Shown here piece by piece: positions 52,201 to 60,518 of a stretch of DNA of 64,000 bases. A program made the position numbers and the translations under genes. Positions within the stretch are counted from its first letter, which is position 1. Each line of letters starts with the position of its first letter. The notes under the pieces were generated by a model that saw nothing but the letters and a program-made list of their open reading frames with translations, was not told the DNA's origin and made no database searches. The DNA comes from an uncultured Muribaculum sp. (GTDB lineage Bacteria; Bacteroidota; Bacteroidia; Bacteroidales; Muribaculaceae), in assembly GCA_910578785.1 (NCBI GenBank), contig CAJTSJ010000005.1, positions 1 through 64,000 of the forward strand, given 5' to 3'.

Positions 52201-53880
52201 CTACGAAAGGCACAATACCAATACCTGGGCGGCTACGATTCGCAGGAACATTGTCAGCGGATATACTGTGGAGTAGGCTACGGCAGGAGAGTCGTTGCCG
52301 GTGCTGTTGCTTGCATAGGCAAGTGCAGGGGGATCTGTCATGCTACCTCCGAAGAGACCCATGATGGTCAACATGTTGATTTTGTAAACGGCACGGGCTA
52401 TGACGCCGACAATCAGCAACGGCACCACGGTGATTACGAATCCCCAGATTACCCACCACATACCGGTATAGTTAAATACAGTAGATGCAAAGTTGGCGCC
52501 CGATGCTATACCTACTGAAGCAAGGAACAGGCATATACCAATCTCTCGCATCATCAGCGAGGCGGCGGACGATGTATAAGTGACAAGTTTTATCTTATAT
52601 CCGAATCGGCTGATGAGAATGGCCACTACGAGAGGTCCGCCGGCAAGTCCAAGTTTCATGGGAACACTCACGCCGGGGAAGGCAATAGGAATTGAGCCTA
52701 CAACGATTCCAAGGAATATGCCGATAAACAAAGTAATCATGTTCGGTTGGTTGAGACGTTTGACGGCGTTACCCATTCTGTCGGCAAGTCGCTGGATGTC
52801 GGCTTCATGTCCTACAACCGTAATGCGGTCGCCCATCTGCAGGCGCAGTCCGGGAGAGGCAAGCAGGTCGACACCGGCACGGTTTACTCGGGTGGCATTG
52901 AGCTGGTAGCCCATGTGGAGTCGGAGCGAACCTAATGCTACACCGTTGAACTGGCTCTTTGTGATAAGTATGCGTCGGGAAATTACCGGGCTTGGAATAG
53001 ACTCCCAGTCCATTTCGACTTCCGGTCCGACAACTGCCTTGAAGCGCTCTTCGTCATGGGCTGACATGACCGTATACAGATAGTCGCCTACGTGAAGTAT
53101 GGTTTTTGAGGTAGGGATGACGACATTGCCTTCTGCGTCCTTTAGGCGCGATACGACGAAATTGCATGTTATCACTTCATGTAGTTGAACCAGATTCATG
53201 CCGTCAATGAGCTGATTGGTAACCTTAAGGGTGATGATATGCGGTTTGAGCTGGCTGTTGGCGGTCTCTTCGTCAATTTGTTTGATTTCGTCTTCAATCT
53301 TGATGCGGAAGACGGCACGGACGATGAACATAGACAATATTATACCGATTACACCGAGGGGGTAGGCGGCTGCATAACCCATAGCCATCTCTTCTGATTT
53401 AGGATATGCGGCGGGGTCAACTTGCAATACAGCCTGTTGAGCGGCTCCAAGTCCAGGAGTATTGGTCACGGCACCGGACATCACACCTACAAGTGCCGAA
53501 ATAGAGGTGTTTCCGTCAATGAAGAATATCGTAAGAACGATGGCCACGTTCAGCAATATAATTAAAGTGGCAAGTCCGTTAAGGCGCATACCTCCTTTTT
53601 TGAACGATGAGAAGAAACCGGGTCCGACCTGTAGACCGATTGAGAAGATAAAAAGAATGAGGCCGAATTCGCGGGCGAAATGCAACACTTCTCCATTGAC
53701 GATATATCCCAGATGGCCCATAATAAGGCCCATAAACAATACGAATGTCACGCCAAGAGATACTCCGCAGATTTTAAGCTTTCCAAGGAAAACTCCTACA
53801 GCAATGACAAACGAATACAGGACAATCGTACTTGCGAGTGACACATTGCCGGGGGCAAGAAGCTGCTGTATCCAATCCAT
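52201..53880 (-). CDS. YidE/AspT-type antiporter family transporter
   Basis: A 559-residue inner-membrane protein of the aspartate:alanine exchanger (AAEx) family. Two membrane halves (about residues 15-185 and 385-555), each with several helices and a GGLVVAILISR- or GLILFIFSIGLQVGPG-type motif, flank two TrkA-C (RCK-C) regulatory domains (ITLKVTNQLIDGMNLVQLHEV and RRILITKSQFNGVALGSLRLH). It resembles E. coli YidE/YbjL. The substrate is unknown. It is monocistronic, with a -7 box TACCTTTG at 53970-53977 and the palindromic terminator after the stop. Confidence 0.9.
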   Translation of the reverse strand: MDWIQQLLAPGNVSLASTIVLYSFVIAVGVFLGKLKICGVSLGVTFVLFMGLIMGHLGYIVNGEVLHFAREFGLILFIFSIGLQVGPGFFSSFKKGGMRLNGLATLIILLNVAIVLTIFFIDGNTSISALVGVMSGAVTNTPGLGAAQQAVLQVDPAAYPKSEEMAMGYAAAYPLGVIGIILSMFIVRAVFRIKIEDEIKQIDEETANSQLKPHIITLKVTNQLIDGMNLVQLHEVITCNFVVSRLKDAEGNVVIPTSKTILHVGDYLYTVMSAHDEERFKAVVGPEVEMDWESIPSPVISRRILITKSQFNGVALGSLRLHMGYQLNATRVNRAGVDLLASPGLRLQMGDRITVVGHEADIQRLADRMGNAVKRLNQPNMITLFIGIFLGIVVGSIPIAFPGVSVPMKLGLAGGPLVVAILISRFGYKIKLVTYTSSAASLMMREIGICLFLASVGIASGANFASTVFNYTGMWWVIWGFVITVVPLLIVGVIARAVYKINMLTIMGLFGGSMTDPPALAYASNSTGNDSPAVAYSTVYPLTMFLRIVAAQVLVLCLS

Positions 53881-53969
53881 AATTTGAATTTATATAAATG
53901 TTATATACTAAGTTGCTTATTAGCAGTCGTTTCGGTGAATCAGAACCTCGAATATTCCTTTTCGGAGTG

Positions 53970-53977
53970 CAAAGGTA
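53970..53977 (-). promoter_or_regulatory. -7 box of the YidE-type transporter gene
   Basis: TACCTTTG on the minus strand, 90 bases upstream of the start codon. Confidence 0.5.
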
Positions 53978-54069
53978 CGACTATTTTTGCTAACTACACA
54001 TTTTTTAACGGTCAAATATGGATGTAGAAAGAAAATTTGTAAATTTCCGGCTATCCGGACTGGAATCGC

Positions 54070-54732
54070 TTAAATCAATGGAGATTCAGCACAAGCCAAA
54101 ATCTCTTCCGGTGTCTGGACGATGTGGTCTGCATAATAAGCGCGTAGTTCGCTTGTCGGTCTGAAGCCCCATGTCACTCCGACAGATTCCACACATGCGC
54201 GCCGTGCCGTCTCCATGTCGACACCGGAGTCGCCGACATACAGCACATCTGATTTAGGAGTGGGACAGCATGACAGAATTTCAAATACGATTGAAGGGTC
54301 GGGCTTCACCGGAACCCCTTCCTTCTGACCCATGATGGCGCTCCATTCGATGTTTGGAAAGTAGTGTTTGATAAGCCGTACCACCGCTTCGTGGTATTTG
54401 TTGGATGCCACGGCCAATTTTATGCCTTTGGCTTGAAGTTCCGACAGCAATTCCGGAATTCCGGGATATGGAGAAGAATGGTCGGTGCCATGTTCATCGT
54501 AGTATTGAGTGAACACCGAACGCAACTTTTCAATCTGCTCGTCGGTATCGAGTCCTGACGGTAATGCCCGTTGCAGGAGCTTGCGCACACCGTTCCCGAC
54601 CATTGACGGATATGCCGCCAGAGGATGTGTCGGGAATCCAAGTGACGCCAGTGCATGATTAGTGGCATAACCGAGATCTTCTATCGTGTTGAGCAGAGTG
54701 CCGTCAAGGTCGAAAATAATCAAGCGTTTCAT
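54070..54732 (-). CDS. gph: HAD-family phosphatase, phosphoglycolate-phosphatase-like
   Basis: A 220-residue haloacid dehalogenase-fold hydrolase. Motif I is IFDLDGTLLNT with nucleophile Asp9 and acid Asp11; motif II is LAVASNKYHE; the Lys of motif III is in GVPVKPDPSIVFEIL; motif IV is VGDSGVDMETARRA. The cap domain and length match Gph/PgpB-type phosphatases; substrates could also be other small phosphates. It follows the TamL-like gene by 24 bases on the same strand and may be co-transcribed. Symbol given by family resemblance only. Confidence 0.8.
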   Translation of the reverse strand: MKRLIIFDLDGTLLNTIEDLGYATNHALASLGFPTHPLAAYPSMVGNGVRKLLQRALPSGLDTDEQIEKLRSVFTQYYDEHGTDHSSPYPGIPELLSELQAKGIKLAVASNKYHEAVVRLIKHYFPNIEWSAIMGQKEGVPVKPDPSIVFEILSCCPTPKSDVLYVGDSGVDMETARRACVESVGVTWGFRPTSELRAYYADHIVQTPEEILACAESPLI

Positions 54733-54756
54733 TGTATAATGTCGTTAAGTAATCTA

Positions 54757-57123
54757 TTAGAACGGGTATCCTACAGAGAAGTGGAATGTTGCGTCGCGTC
54801 GCCAGTTGGGGTGAATGATGGGCCAACGCTCCTGGCCGCTTGCAGGGTTATAGGCTTTGAATCCAAGGTCAAGACGAAGCAAGAAGTATGTGAAGTCAAG
54901 TCTTATTCCGCATCCGTAAGCAAATGCAATCTGCTCATAGAAACGGTTGAACCTGAACATGCCGCCCGGTTGATTCTCGTAATTTCGTATGGTCCATATA
55001 TTGCCCGCATCGATGAACAGACCTCCTTCCATCACCCAGAACAATTTGGCGCGATATTCAAGGCTTAGGTCAAGTCGGATGTCTCCACATTGGTTGATGA
55101 AGTCCGTAACCGAATTTTTCGAACTATAGCTTCCAGGACCTAATGTGCGTACGCCCCATCCTCTGACGCTGTTGGCGCCTCCTGCATAAAATCGTTTCTC
55201 GAATGGAAGCATCGACGAGTTGCCATACGGCACTCCGAGTCCCAATCCGGCGTGAAATGCCAATGAGTTTTTAGAGTTGAAACTATGCGTAAACGTGTAG
55301 TCGGCATCTGCTTTCACGTATTGGGCATACTGAATGCCGAATATCTTGTATGCGCCGTTACTGCGTTTTTGCTTTGTCGCTTTTGATATCAGGTAAAGAA
55401 GATTGCCCGCTGTTTCGGCATTTACGCGTATGGTAAACACATTTCTCTGAAATCTGCGTTTACCGTTGTCTGCACCTGTGGGTATCCGCTTGTTGGTGCG
55501 GTAAAACGAATATCCGTCGCGCATGATGAAGTGGTCTTCATAACTGTAGCGCAGCAACGGATTGGAGGGTGCTATCTGGTCAAGGAAGTCGAGCGTACTC
55601 TTGGGTAGATATACGTAGTTTATATCGATTAACTCAAAGCGGTGTCGTATATTGTTGATTCGGTATGACCAATGGTACTTCCACGCTGCACCGGCGATTA
55701 TACGTGTATATTCAGGACGTTCCTGATAGTTGAACGATACAGAGAATTCAGTGGACGCTTTAAGCTTTCGTTTAAAATCGTGAGATAGGAACGGTGCCTC
55801 AAACTGCGGGAATGTTATGCCGACTTCTCCGGCATACTCCATATAGCGGTTGTTGATGAGGCCATTGAAGTCGCCTGAAAGGCTTTCGTAGCTTGTGCGG
55901 AATTTTGCAGTAAGCAATTCCGACCCGTGCGCGAGATTTCGATGCTGGTAGGTCAGTCCGACACCGCAACCCAGATCTCCCTCTGAATTGGTACCCTCAA
56001 GTTCCACTGACACACCTTGTTTTTTGCCACGTGTAAGCAAGACGTAGGCATCAAGCCAGTCCTTTCCGTCGGAGTGTCCTACTTGTCGCAGTTCGATACT
56101 TGTATATCGCAGAATGCCGAGTCGGCCTAAGGCCTCGTATGTCTTGTTTATTTCGTTCTCTGTATAGATGTTGTTTGGCCTGATATAGTTTGCTTCGTAC
56201 AGTGTAGAGGGTTTGATATATCGGTCATTTCCATAAATCACTGAGATGTCTTTATATCTGATTGAGTCGCGTGATGCAAACGATGCCGCTCCGTAGTCGG
56301 TGCTTGGATTGTAGTCGGTGACGAATATGACATCGCGCACGTGGTAGACTTTATGCTTGTCCGTTTCTCCGGAAATTGTCGTTTCGGCAGAATTTGTACG
56401 TACTGACGGTTGTTTTACGTTTAACGTTAAGTTTACATCTTTCGCATTGGCCGCTGTGTCCGCGCTGTAGGTGATATATTGTTTGGTAAATGTGTAGTAG
56501 CCTCTATTTCGGAGCACTTCGGCTATGTGGGTACGTTCCTCTTCCAGTACGTTTCGGTCAAGTATATCGCCGGGCTTTACTTTAGTTACATTCCTTTCGC
56601 GGATTACAATGTTTGCTATTGCCGTGTCGGGTATGTTGTAGTCTATGGTGGATATAAAGTGCGGATTGCCGGTGGTGATAGTGTATTTGACATCGATTTT
56701 TTTCTTCTTGTCATACCTGAATGTGTCCACTTTGACTGTCGTCTCAAGATAGCCCTTGTTTATTAGGGCCTGCTTAAGCTGATTGGCCGATGCATCGGTG
56801 AGCTGTTCGTCGTAGATGATGGGTGCCTGACCGATTTTTCTAATCCACTTGTTGTACCATTTTGTGCTGTCTTTGCCCGACATGTTGTAAGTAGCCAGCT
56901 GTAGTTTCAGAAATCCCAGCACTTTGTGGTTTGGCACTTGACGCAGGTAATTGTTTAATTCCGATGCCGATATCTGTTTGTTGTCCTCAATCTCCACTTT
57001 CACATTTTCGACCAGATATTGTCCGTTGGGTACATGCTTGGTCGAACTGCATCCGATGAAGAATGCGGCCAGTATCACCGAACATATTCTGAAAACGGTT
57101 TTATTGAAAAAGTGGCACTTCAT
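54757..57123 (-). CDS. BamA/TamA-family outer-membrane lipoprotein, TamL-like
   Basis: A 788-residue Omp85-family protein. The start at 57123 is used because it gives a lipoprotein signal (MKCHFFNKTVFRICSVILAAFFIGC, Cys25, followed by SSTKHVPNGQYLVENVKVE). POTRA-like domains follow at about residues 30-330 (ASELNNYLRQVPNHKVLG, LRNRGYYTFTKQYI), then a 16-strand barrel ending in the GDRDATFHFSVGYPF-type C-terminal strand (VGYPF). The VRGWGVRTLGPG loop is the conserved VRGF/Y motif region. Lipidated TamA homologues are the Bacteroidota TamL proteins; no tamB partner is in view. It probably aids outer-membrane protein assembly. Confidence 0.85.
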   Translation of the reverse strand: MKCHFFNKTVFRICSVILAAFFIGCSSTKHVPNGQYLVENVKVEIEDNKQISASELNNYLRQVPNHKVLGFLKLQLATYNMSGKDSTKWYNKWIRKIGQAPIIYDEQLTDASANQLKQALINKGYLETTVKVDTFRYDKKKKIDVKYTITTGNPHFISTIDYNIPDTAIANIVIRERNVTKVKPGDILDRNVLEEERTHIAEVLRNRGYYTFTKQYITYSADTAANAKDVNLTLNVKQPSVRTNSAETTISGETDKHKVYHVRDVIFVTDYNPSTDYGAASFASRDSIRYKDISVIYGNDRYIKPSTLYEANYIRPNNIYTENEINKTYEALGRLGILRYTSIELRQVGHSDGKDWLDAYVLLTRGKKQGVSVELEGTNSEGDLGCGVGLTYQHRNLAHGSELLTAKFRTSYESLSGDFNGLINNRYMEYAGEVGITFPQFEAPFLSHDFKRKLKASTEFSVSFNYQERPEYTRIIAGAAWKYHWSYRINNIRHRFELIDINYVYLPKSTLDFLDQIAPSNPLLRYSYEDHFIMRDGYSFYRTNKRIPTGADNGKRRFQRNVFTIRVNAETAGNLLYLISKATKQKRSNGAYKIFGIQYAQYVKADADYTFTHSFNSKNSLAFHAGLGLGVPYGNSSMLPFEKRFYAGGANSVRGWGVRTLGPGSYSSKNSVTDFINQCGDIRLDLSLEYRAKLFWVMEGGLFIDAGNIWTIRNYENQPGGMFRFNRFYEQIAFAYGCGIRLDFTYFLLRLDLGFKAYNPASGQERWPIIHPNWRRDATFHFSVGYPF

Positions 57124-57261
57124 ATATGGAATAGCATCAAGGTTATTGACAAATAAGCACTCGGCAAGTGTGCCGGTCAAAGGTGTTTCCTCTCCGATAC
57201 ATTGTCGAGTGCTTAGTATCTCTATGTGTGATGCGACGGCATATTATCGTACGGTTGGAAT

Positions 57262-59376
57262 TTACGCATTCATTGAACGAAGAAGTTCGTCGTTGTCGCG
57301 GGTCTTCTCCATTTGGTCGCGCATGAATTCCATCGCTTCGATAGAGGTGCGGTCGCTTAGATAGCGGCGTAGAATCCACATTCGTTGAAGCGTCTCCGGA
57401 CGGAGCAACAGGTCGTCGCGACGTGTGCTTGAAGCCATGATGTCGACGGCCGGGAATATTCGTTTGTTCGAAAGCTTTCTGTCGAGCTGAAGTTCCATGT
57501 TGCCGGTTCCTTTGAATTCTTCAAAAATGACTTCATCCATTTTTGAACTTGTCTCGGTTAGAGCGGTAGCTATGATGGTGAGCGAACCTCCGTTTTCAAT
57601 GTTGCGTGCTGCTCCGAAGAATCGTTTAGGCTTCTGCAGTGCGTTGGCATCGACGCCTCCGGACAAAATTTTCCCAGATGCGGGGGAAACAGTGTTGTAT
57701 GCTCGAGCCAGACGTGTGATAGAGTCGAGAAGAATTACTACGTCATGGCCGCATTCTACCATTCGTTTAGCCTTTTCGAGAACTATTCCGGCAATTTTGA
57801 CATGACGGTCAGCCGGTTCGTCGAATGTCGAAGCGATGACTTCTGCGTTTACACTTCTGCTCATGTCGGTCACTTCTTCCGGACGCTCGTCAATCAGGAG
57901 AATTATGATGTATGTATCGGGGTGGTTCTCCGCAATGGCATTTGCGATATCCTTCAACAATATCGTTTTACCGGTTTTCGGAGGGGCCACAATCAGGCCG
58001 CGCTGGCCTTTGCCTATTGGTGAGAACATGTCTACGACGCGGGTCGACAGATTGCAGGTGCGTCCGCTGGTCAAATCAAATTTCTCGTCGGGGAAAAGCG
58101 GAGTCAAGTGTTCGAACTGAACCCTGTCGCGGATAAATTCGGGAGTGCGTCCGTTAATCAGTTGCACACTGCTGAGAGGGAAGTATTTTTCACCTTCTTT
58201 TGGCGGCCTTATCCATCCTTCGACGACATCGCCGGTCTTTAAGCTATATTGCTTGATTTGGGCCTGAGTCACGTAAATGTCGTCGGGCGATGATAGATAA
58301 TTATAGTCGCTCGATCTGAGGAATCCATATCCGTCGGGCATTACCTCCAGAACTCCTGAAGCTGACAATATGCCGTCAAAATTATATTGTGGCATTTGAG
58401 GTTCGGCAGGTGCCTGTTGGACGTTCTGCTGATTCTGCTGTCTGTTCTTATTTTTTTTATTTTTCTTGCTATTGTTCTGCTGGGGCGCATTCTGTGTCTG
58501 CAATTCCTGTCCGGGCTCTTGAATTATGATTGGAGCATTTGCTGCCGCCGCCGCTGCCGCCGCCGCCGCTTCTTCCTTTTCGCGCTTTGATCGCGGAACA
58601 AACTTTCGCTCTGTGCGGAAGAATGCTCCGAATGAACTGTCTTTTGTCGGTCTGAAATCGCGTTTTTGAGGTTGCTGAGGCTGTTCTTCCTGTTGCTCGA
58701 TAGTGGAATCATTGGTCGCATTAGGCTCTGTCTGCTCATTCGGCGACGCGGTGTTGTCGTTTTGAGATACAACCGGAAGTTCTCCGTTTGCACTATTTTC
58801 TTCTACTATGGGGTTGACTGGCAACGGAGCCATTAATGTCAGCGCGTCGCGATGATCTGAGTCTTCTTCCGCTTGATGAGTTGCCTGTGGCAACTCAGGC
58901 AGATTTTCAGGTGTAGCATCCTGTTCGGCAATTTGTGCCGGTTGCTTAGCTTTTGCTCTGGCTTCTGCGGCAAGTTGCTCTTTGGATGGGCGTCCACGAC
59001 GACGACGCGGAGGTTCGGCCACATCCTGAACCGGAGTGGCTTCTGTATTAGGCTCTGTGGAAGTGTCGGGTGCTGTGGCGTTTATGCTGGACTCTTGCGG
59101 CGTTGAATCTTGGTCCTGCTTTTTGTTTTCCACTTGCTTTTTTTCTTTGTTATTCTCCGCTGCATTGATTTTTGCTTTTTGAGTCTTAGCGGATTTCGGC
59201 TCCTTGCGTTTTTTCTCAACGGAAGATGTAGCCGCGAAGTCGCTTGCCTGCTGGTCAAGAATCTTGTACACAAGATCCTCTTGCTGAAGCGAATCAACTT
59301 TTTTAATACCCATGGATTCTGCAATGGACTTTAGTTCAGCTTCAGTCATTGCTCCCAAATCGGCGATGTTGTACAT
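57262..59376 (-). CDS. rho: transcription termination factor Rho with long disordered insertion
   Basis: A 704-residue Rho, far longer than E. coli Rho (419). The N-terminal Rho_N/SAP-like helix bundle (about residues 1-50, YNIADLGAMTEAELKSIAES) is followed by a low-complexity insertion to about residue 330. This part is rich in Lys, Gln, Asn and Ala, with an AT-hook-like RRRRGRPSKEQ, a run of Ala near 270 and Gln/Asn tracts. The RNA-binding cold-shock domain (GILSASGVLEVMPDGYGFL) and the hexameric ATPase with Walker A APPKTGKT (about 460-470) are intact. A similar insertion in B. thetaiotaomicron Rho drives phase separation. The -7 box at 59580 implies a leader of about 200 bases. Confidence 0.95.
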   Translation of the reverse strand: MYNIADLGAMTEAELKSIAESMGIKKVDSLQQEDLVYKILDQQASDFAATSSVEKKRKEPKSAKTQKAKINAAENNKEKKQVENKKQDQDSTPQESSINATAPDTSTEPNTEATPVQDVAEPPRRRRGRPSKEQLAAEARAKAKQPAQIAEQDATPENLPELPQATHQAEEDSDHRDALTLMAPLPVNPIVEENSANGELPVVSQNDNTASPNEQTEPNATNDSTIEQQEEQPQQPQKRDFRPTKDSSFGAFFRTERKFVPRSKREKEEAAAAAAAAAANAPIIIQEPGQELQTQNAPQQNNSKKNKKNKNRQQNQQNVQQAPAEPQMPQYNFDGILSASGVLEVMPDGYGFLRSSDYNYLSSPDDIYVTQAQIKQYSLKTGDVVEGWIRPPKEGEKYFPLSSVQLINGRTPEFIRDRVQFEHLTPLFPDEKFDLTSGRTCNLSTRVVDMFSPIGKGQRGLIVAPPKTGKTILLKDIANAIAENHPDTYIIILLIDERPEEVTDMSRSVNAEVIASTFDEPADRHVKIAGIVLEKAKRMVECGHDVVILLDSITRLARAYNTVSPASGKILSGGVDANALQKPKRFFGAARNIENGGSLTIIATALTETSSKMDEVIFEEFKGTGNMELQLDRKLSNKRIFPAVDIMASSTRRDDLLLRPETLQRMWILRRYLSDRTSIEAMEFMRDQMEKTRDNDELLRSMNA

Positions 59377-59579
59377 GTTAAACTATAGAAAGTTAGTTAT
59401 TGTAATTCATTGAATATGCCTTTTTGCCAAATAGATTGCAGTCTGATAACAAAATATTGGAATGGCAAGGAGATGTAAAGGCAGTGCTGATTGTTTGCCA
59501 AGTGGCTTCTGATTGAGTTTGGGAAGACAAAGTGAATGGAAAATCCCCCGATAAAGCGCTTTGGCAGTTGAAATCAATG

Positions 59580-59610
59580 CAAAGTTAATTTTCTTTTTTG
59601 AATTTAACAA
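59580..59610 (-). promoter_or_regulatory. promoter of rho with long leader
   Basis: TAACTTTG at 59580-59587 with TTG at 59608-59610 (20-base spacer), minus strand. Transcription from about 59573 gives a ~200-base 5' leader, a plausible site for autoregulation of rho. Confidence 0.55.
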
Positions 59611-59711
59611 CTAATTGTGGAAAAAAGTTTATTCTGTGGCTTTAGACCTCGTTTTATGGGCTTAAATACTATTTTAACATAACGAAAAAATACAACTTTT
59701 ATCTGTATCTC

Positions 59712-59742
59712 TTGGACACTTAGGCAAAAATTCTTAATTTTG
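59712..59742 (+). promoter_or_regulatory. promoter of the orphan small RNA
   Basis: TTG at 59712-59714, 20-base spacer, TAATTTTG at 59735-59742. A strong -33/-7 match pointing into a region with no open reading frame. Confidence 0.7.
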
Positions 59743-59748
59743 CACAAG

Positions 59749-60010
59749 AATAGAGACTTTGTTGTCTATTTTTAGACTGGTTGATTACGTTACAATATAA
59801 AATCGGACTAAGGAAAGGCAACACCCGTAGCTGATACGCTGTGAAGCGGAGATGCAGGGTTAAGTGCATGATTAGTAATTTTCCATATGAAGATTATGGT
59901 TATCGCACTTTAAATCGCTATAAGACAAACTATCTTTAGAATCACAAAATCATGCCTTTTGGCTTCAGTCCGGTTCCTCCCTGATAGAAGGGAGGAGCGG
60001 GCAATTTTTT
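59749..60010 (+). ncRNA. orphan small RNA candidate, about 260 nt
   Basis: A transcription unit without a reading frame: promoter at 59712-59742 on one side and an intrinsic terminator at 59968-60010 on the other, on the plus strand. The interior has structural signs: a CGCT-GTGA-AGCG hairpin with a GNRA tetraloop (59857... region 59837-59848), an ATGCA/TGCAT helix at 59852-59869, and a 5' hairpin at about 59752-59770. The gene to the right is convergent, so it is not a leader. It was compared by eye with RNase P, tmRNA, SRP RNA and common riboswitches and none matched. Identity unknown; a 6S or regulatory RNA is possible. Confidence 0.6.
59968..60010 (+). terminator. intrinsic terminator of the orphan small RNA
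   Basis: An 8-bp core stem (59975-59982 with 59989-59996) extended outward by C/G pairs to about 59968-60002, followed by six T residues at 60005-60010. The T-run is on the plus strand only. Confidence 0.8.
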
Positions 60011-60014
60011 AATA

Positions 60015-60461
60015 CTAATCTTCTATTTTGACGCTTTTGTATTGTCCGAGCAAATTGAATTTGAGTTCTATTCCGTCAGATAATTCAACTTCATATCCGG
60101 ATGATTTCTTTTCAATCTTTACAATTTTGACATTCTGAAAATTTTTTGAGATATAGTTGCGTATAGGTTTCATTATGATACCTTGCGGAACCTCGCGCTT
60201 TTTGCAGTCGACAGATGTCCATTTGCCGGAATTGTTGAATTCTATAGTCGTTCCGTTGACCAACCTGACATCGTAATCGGTCTTTTTCAAAAGATGCTTG
60301 TCGACTTTAATCATTCCGATTTTAGCTTTCGGGAAATATTCTGTGAGGAATTCTTGCGCTTTTTGTGGAAGCTCTGATCTGTTTATGGTGTATTTGTCGA
60401 AAGCGTTGGCCATGCCGATACTTGCTATGGCCAAAATGATTGTTAGAAATAGCTTTTTCAT
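60015..60461 (-). CDS. secreted PepSY-like protein
   Basis: A 148-residue exported protein with a signal peptide (MKKLFLTIILAIASIGMANA). Two tandem PepSY-like repeats (PF11396 type) follow: ELPQKAQEFLTEYFPKAKI with DYDVRLVNGTTIEFNNSGKWTSV, then VPQGIIMKPIRNYISKNF with GYEVELSDGIELKFNLLGQY. The family is common in Bacteroidota and likely acts in the periplasm or at the surface, possibly inhibiting peptidases; function is unproven. It lies 58 bases downstream of the large secreted gene on the same strand, and its stop is 4 bases from the small RNA terminator. Confidence 0.88.
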   Translation of the reverse strand: MKKLFLTIILAIASIGMANAFDKYTINRSELPQKAQEFLTEYFPKAKIGMIKVDKHLLKKTDYDVRLVNGTTIEFNNSGKWTSVDCKKREVPQGIIMKPIRNYISKNFQNVKIVKIEKKSSGYEVELSDGIELKFNLLGQYKSVKIED

Positions 60462-60518
60462 ATTGATGTTGAATTATTTATTTAAATATACAACAACCCA
60501 ACATCGCATTTTGATTGC

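Larger units (their letters stand above)
59377..59748. other. intergenic region with rho leader and the ncRNA promoter
   Basis: About 370 bases with no supported gene. The left part is the rho leader (minus strand), the right part the plus-strand promoter of the small RNA at 59712-59742. A 67-codon frame at 59407-59610 is not accepted because its start lies upstream of the rho transcription start. Confidence 0.5.

Noticed and set aside
59407..59610. 67-codon minus-strand reading frame upstream of rho
   Set aside because: Its start lies upstream of the predicted rho transcription start, the composition is AT-driven, and no motif or signal is visible.
59826..59856. Hammerhead-ribozyme-like CTGA stretch in the small RNA candidate
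   Set aside because: CTGATAC does not match the required CTGANGA and there is no GAAA core, so the ribozyme fold is not supported.
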